64,000 bases of DNA from Nitrospira sp. Its GTDB lineage: Bacteria > Nitrospirota > Nitrospiria > Nitrospirales > Nitrospiraceae. Below the pieces are notes generated by a model. That model did no database searches and had not been told where the DNA came from. It worked only from the letters and a program-made list of their open reading frames with translations. Each line of letters opens with the position of its first letter. Position 1 is the stretch's first letter. The stretch lies in contig JAEURX010000016.1 of assembly GCA_016788885.1 (NCBI GenBank), positions 26,932-90,931 on the forward strand. The letters run 5' to 3'. Positions 60,620 to 64,000 of the stretch are shown one piece after another. Both the position numbers and the translations under genes were made by a program.

Positions 60620-63229
60620 CTACTGCCGGCCCGGCAGCCAGGTCCTGGCATGGACTGCTACGCGGAACGGCGGTTGTCTGGTGATGCTGGCCATCTGTGC
60701 CGAGTTCTTTCCCCAAGGAATCTGATCGACGACGATGTTGTTCAACAAGCCGTCGATCCTTACATACACGATCTGTTTGAGCGAAGCTTCGTCCGGCGCC
60801 AGGTTGCCCCACGTCAGATCACGCCAATGGGCTGGTGTGCCGCCATAGGTGGTGGCGACATCCATACCGAATCGCGGTTCCGTCGGTTGCTCCTGCAACA
60901 CAAAGAACCAGCCCGGATGCCCTCCGGCTTTGTTGTCCGCTCCTCGAACCTGATCTTCAGTCAACGGGAAGCCGAGCATGGTGATGTCCGGTGATTGCGT
61001 CGCGCGGAACATCGGATAACGCTCGGTGGTGCCCAGCTCGCGCTTCGTGCCGTCAGGCGACCAGACACTTTCCAATGCATACACCATGGCTCTCGGATAA
61101 CGCCGCAGGAGGTCGCCGCGGATCAAGAGCACCATCTGGCCCACCGCCGCCCCTCGCGCGCTATGCGAGCCGAGACGACTGTCCGCCGCCCATGTAGTGA
61201 TCCGCGTGATGTCGAAGCGGGATTCACGCTCTGCGTCGGTCGTGGGTAGTTCATCGCCGCCGGCGTCCCAGAATTGCCGGAAGTAGGTGCCGCGTTGGTC
61301 GGTCGGAAACCCGCGCCAAAGCAACTCGCGGCTCATCTCATGGTTGAGCCCGACCATGTAGGCTTCGATCAATGCCGGGTTGGTCTTCAGGAGCGCGATC
61401 GTATTCGACGGCACCTGGTCCATGCCGGGTAACAGCAGGTCCGGCGCATAGTCGCGTAAGGGTTCGTACATCGGCTGCGGGAAACTCGGCGCAAACATCG
61501 TCAACTCAGTGTTCTCAACGGTCGGCATCGATTTGCGCACGGCGGCCAGTACCGCTTTTTTCGGCGAGAGGCGCCGCAAGACTTCCACCTTCAATTCCGA
61601 CCATTCGCGCAGTGCCGGTGCTTGCCGCTGTTTGGTCGCAACGGAGAATTGCATGAGCGGGCGAAACGCCTGAGCTGCCGTTGAGGCAGGCGATGTGCTG
61701 GGGAGCCGCAGGCCATCGAACGTGGCGGCGTGGGAGGCGATGGGGCCATTCAATCGGGTCAGGCGGCGGAAGGCGCCGGTCACAGCCGGATGCCCGGACA
61801 ATAGATTGCTGCTTCCGGTTGCCGGCGTCGTGGATGGTGACGCGATTCCTGTCAGCGCCTGCAGCGCCGGTCCCGTGAGTTGCAGCAGTCCGGCCGGGTT
61901 GAGCGCGGCAAAATGTTTCTTCGAAAGGCTCTCGCCGACGGCTTCGGCCAACTGCGCACGCTTGAGCCGCTGTCGATCCTGGCGTTGTTGTTCCAGTTGA
62001 TCCCAGGCCGAGGCCATCAACGGTTCCTGCTCGTTGCGGATCACCGTCGTGCCGATGCCGGCTGCGATGCGGTGGCGCGGATCGAGATTCACATCGCGGA
62101 ACCAGTGCGGCGGTTGATCGGTCGGCGGCAGGCTGTCCCGGTCTACGTACCATTGTCCATAAAGCGGCGGGCCGAGAAGGGTGGGGGCTCCGCTGGTGTT
62201 GGTCATGACTGCCGGGGCATTGAGGATGGTGCCGAGGGCCAATTGGAACGCCTTGCGTGGTTCATCGGGCCACTCACGCGGGTGCGTCTCCGGAGTCTGC
62301 AGGGCTCCCCCCAAATCAAGGAGGCCACCAGGAGTGCCCGTCGGCAGGGTGGGCATGCCCCAGCCGGGCGTGCGAATGTCCACCGGCCGTAAGCCCACCG
62401 TGGCCGGCAGGGATTGGGCTTTCAAGCGGCGCGCGAGCGATTCGAAATCCCCCGCAAGGCCTGTTCGAAACTCCCATCGGAAAAAAACCGGCAACGTGAC
62501 CGGGCCGGCGGCGTTTTTTGCCCAAGCCGGTTTCAAGGCCTGTTCATCTTCAGGCTTGATCGGCTCGCCGAGACCGGCTTTCCTCCCCACGTCGTAGGTG
62601 GGCACGAGGCAGGCATAGTAGGCGGTATTGGGATCGAGGCGTCGCGGAGCCAGCAACCGCGAGAGCGTGCGTTCGGGGTGGTCGTTGAGAATCTGTTGCA
62701 GCGTGGCCCGCGGAGAAGGATCGGGCGTCGAGCGTTGTTCCGCCACGATCTGGGCGTGGGCCCAGGCCCACGACTGGTCGAGGTCGGGCAAGTCTTCAAC
62801 GGCGCAGGTGATCGCCGGCAAGGGCCGCTGCTGGTTGGTCTTGAGCGTGGCTCGATCCTGAGGGACGACGATCAAACAAATCCACGGTCGCAGGCGCCGC
62901 GCGCTGTCCGCTGTTGCCGGGGTAAAAAGCCAGGGAAAGTCAGGGCGATCGAATTCAATGGCCGGAAAATAGTTCGGTTCGAAATCGGTCATGTGGGCAT
63001 GGGGTTCCGTGCGGATGATCTCACGGGCGTCCAAGCCGGTGATGTCGCCTGGCCCATAGAGCTGCACGTTGACGTCGATGGGTGCGCGGTCGTTCACCCG
63101 CAGACGGATGGGCAACGCGAGACGCCCCGCCGTGGCAGGACTGGACCCGCCGGGTCCGGAGAGGCCCGCGAGGAGTCCTTGGCGAAGCCAGGAGTAGAAG
63201 CGATAGGTGGCGGCGATCTGTTCAGGCAT
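60620..63229 (-). CDS. Conserved hypothetical protein of 869 residues
   Basis: A large soluble protein. Conserved-looking blocks are LPIRLRVNDRAPIDVNVQLYGPGDI (residues 39-63), DFEPNYFPAIEFDRPDFPWLFTPA (83-106), RLRPWICLIVVPQD, and near the C-terminus VGLNHEMSRELLWRGFPTDQ then RGTYFRQFWD. These are followed by LLIRGDLLRRYPRAMVYAL and GWFFVLQEQPTEPRFGMD. I see no catalytic signature, signal peptide or membrane helix. The C-terminal block pattern recalls uncharacterised proteins in actinobacteria and myxobacteria, from memory only. It lies 20 bases downstream of the DUF6603-like gene and 20 bases upstream of the coiled-coil gene. Confidence 0.85.
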   Translation of the reverse strand: MPEQIAATYRFYSWLRQGLLAGLSGPGGSSPATAGRLALPIRLRVNDRAPIDVNVQLYGPGDITGLDAREIIRTEPHAHMTDFEPNYFPAIEFDRPDFPWLFTPATADSARRLRPWICLIVVPQDRATLKTNQQRPLPAITCAVEDLPDLDQSWAWAHAQIVAEQRSTPDPSPRATLQQILNDHPERTLSRLLAPRRLDPNTAYYACLVPTYDVGRKAGLGEPIKPEDEQALKPAWAKNAAGPVTLPVFFRWEFRTGLAGDFESLARRLKAQSLPATVGLRPVDIRTPGWGMPTLPTGTPGGLLDLGGALQTPETHPREWPDEPRKAFQLALGTILNAPAVMTNTSGAPTLLGPPLYGQWYVDRDSLPPTDQPPHWFRDVNLDPRHRIAAGIGTTVIRNEQEPLMASAWDQLEQQRQDRQRLKRAQLAEAVGESLSKKHFAALNPAGLLQLTGPALQALTGIASPSTTPATGSSNLLSGHPAVTGAFRRLTRLNGPIASHAATFDGLRLPSTSPASTAAQAFRPLMQFSVATKQRQAPALREWSELKVEVLRRLSPKKAVLAAVRKSMPTVENTELTMFAPSFPQPMYEPLRDYAPDLLLPGMDQVPSNTIALLKTNPALIEAYMVGLNHEMSRELLWRGFPTDQRGTYFRQFWDAGGDELPTTDAERESRFDITRITTWAADSRLGSHSARGAAVGQMVLLIRGDLLRRYPRAMVYALESVWSPDGTKRELGTTERYPMFRATQSPDITMLGFPLTEDQVRGADNKAGGHPGWFFVLQEQPTEPRFGMDVATTYGGTPAHWRDLTWGNLAPDEASLKQIVYVRIDGLLNNIVVDQIPWGKNSAQMASITRQPPFRVAVHARTWLPGRQ

Positions 63230-63249
63230 GGTTCTTCATTCCTGTTGTA

Positions 63250-64000
63250 TTACAACGTGACAGCAGTTTTCCCTCGCCGGCGTGTGCGGGCGGGTGCCTG
63301 ACCGGCAGCGCCGAAGGGGGCGACGCGCGCCAACACCGCTGCCGAGAGCACATAGCCCGGCTTCGGCCGCTCCGGCGGCCGCGTCGGATCAATCAGCAAG
63401 GTCTCATACGCGATCGGCGTGCTGAGGCCGTCGTCGTCGTCCACGGCCACGTCCTCGGCCGCCACGGTAAGGCCGCCCTGTAAGGGCACAAACGCCGGTT
63501 GCGCCAACTGCTCGTCCTCCCGCAAATCCTCATACTGCGCCACCGCGAAGGGCTCGGACACCGGCGTCGTCCTCCAGGGTTGCGTGCCGACGCGATCGGT
63601 CAGTGTGACGGTCACGGTCGTGGGCCCGCCGACCAGCGGCGCGGTGCCCAGCTTCGTGAGCCGCCGGTTCAAGGGCGCAATGCGCTCTCTCATGGTCAGT
63701 TCTGCCCAGGGATGCACGCGTAGTCCGTTGCCCGGCGGCGGCGTCTCCCGGATCGTGACGACCGGCGCACGACTCCGTGGCACAGCCCCACTCCAATTGC
63801 GCCGATCGGCCAGGGCTGACGCGACTAAGCCTATGACATCCACCGCGGCCGGCAGCGGTGGCGCGGTCGTGCTGCCGAACGTCCGCGAGAAGTGCACCGA
63901 GACCGAGAAGAACAGCAGCGAGATCGACGCCTTGCCCTCCACCTGCCAGGGTGTCGGTCCGGCTAACCGTCCCGTGAAGGAGATCCCCATCAATAGGCGG
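63250..64000 (-). CDS. C-terminal part of a large protein (DUF6603-like), 5' end outside window
   Basis: The frame is open to the window's right edge, so the gene continues beyond it; about 250 residues are visible. The segment GISFTGRLAGPTPWQVEGKA then SISLLFFSVSVHFSRTFG resembles the beta-rich end of DUF6603 proteins, a large family without known function. The rest includes LRVHPWAELTMRERIAPLNR, FAVAQYEDLREDEQLAQPAFVPLQGG and a Pro/Arg tail (PARTRRRGKTAVTL). It is the most upstream visible gene of the five-gene operon. The family assignment is from pattern memory, moderate at best. Confidence 0.65.
   Translation of the reverse strand, partial: RLLMGISFTGRLAGPTPWQVEGKASISLLFFSVSVHFSRTFGSTTAPPLPAAVDVIGLVASALADRRNWSGAVPRSRAPVVTIRETPPPGNGLRVHPWAELTMRERIAPLNRRLTKLGTAPLVGGPTTVTVTLTDRVGTQPWRTTPVSEPFAVAQYEDLREDEQLAQPAFVPLQGGLTVAAEDVAVDDDDGLSTPIAYETLLIDPTRPPERPKPGYVLSAAVLARVAPFGAAGQAPARTRRRGKTAVTL

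Overview
The window most likely comes from a Gram-negative, moderately GC-rich bacterium, and Nitrospira (phylum Nitrospirota) is my best guess. The support is indirect. There is LPS/exopolysaccharide machinery, outer-membrane receptors and tripartite efflux pumps. A gluconeogenic class I FBPase sits next to an archaeal-type class I aldolase, as expected of an autotroph. A structured intergenic repeat near 38.5 kb resembles repeats I associate, from memory, with Nitrospira genomes. No rRNA, tRNA, CRISPR array, insertion sequence or phage gene was recognised.

Layout. (1) 1-18.6 kb, + strand: a surface-polysaccharide cluster. It holds five GT4 glycosyltransferases (one cut by the window edge), three free-standing SAM methyltransferases, a methyltransferase-GT2 fusion, a GT-C-like membrane protein, an AsnB-type amidotransferase, a 4-epimerase-type SDR, a WecA/WbpL-type phosphoglycosyltransferase, a Wzy/WaaL-like ligase or polymerase and a WbpM/CapD-type dehydratase. 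Most genes touch or overlap by a few bases. (2) 19.1-23.4 kb: kdsC, manC and manB (Kdo and GDP-mannose precursors), then a secreted DUF3108 protein. (3) 23.4-30.2 kb: housekeeping genes fbp, aldolase, Deg protease, PIN/TRAM protein, ispD, ispF and cysE. (4) 30.3-35.4 kb: psiF-like, truA, AMIN-domain amidase, NYN protein, tatD-type hydrolase and DAHP synthase, mostly on the - strand. (5) 35.5-39.7 kb: a small His-rich secreted protein, a TonB-dependent receptor and a secreted TonB-C-like protein. (6) 40-52.3 kb: two RND efflux operons on the - strand. In the first, the permease is encoded as two half-genes. A lone modA lies between them, and a divergent marR flanks the second. (7) 52.7-64 kb, - strand: five closely packed genes for very large proteins (about 570, 1770, 270, 870 and over 250 residues) with no enzyme motif, signal peptide or membrane segment that I can see. 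The first runs off the window.

Region 7 is the best candidate for an undescribed system. The proteins carry strongly patterned motifs, long Ala/Gln-rich coiled coils and a C-terminal lectin-like segment, and gaps of 2 to 20 bases imply one operon. I recognise similar proteins as 'hypothetical' in other phyla but know no function for them.
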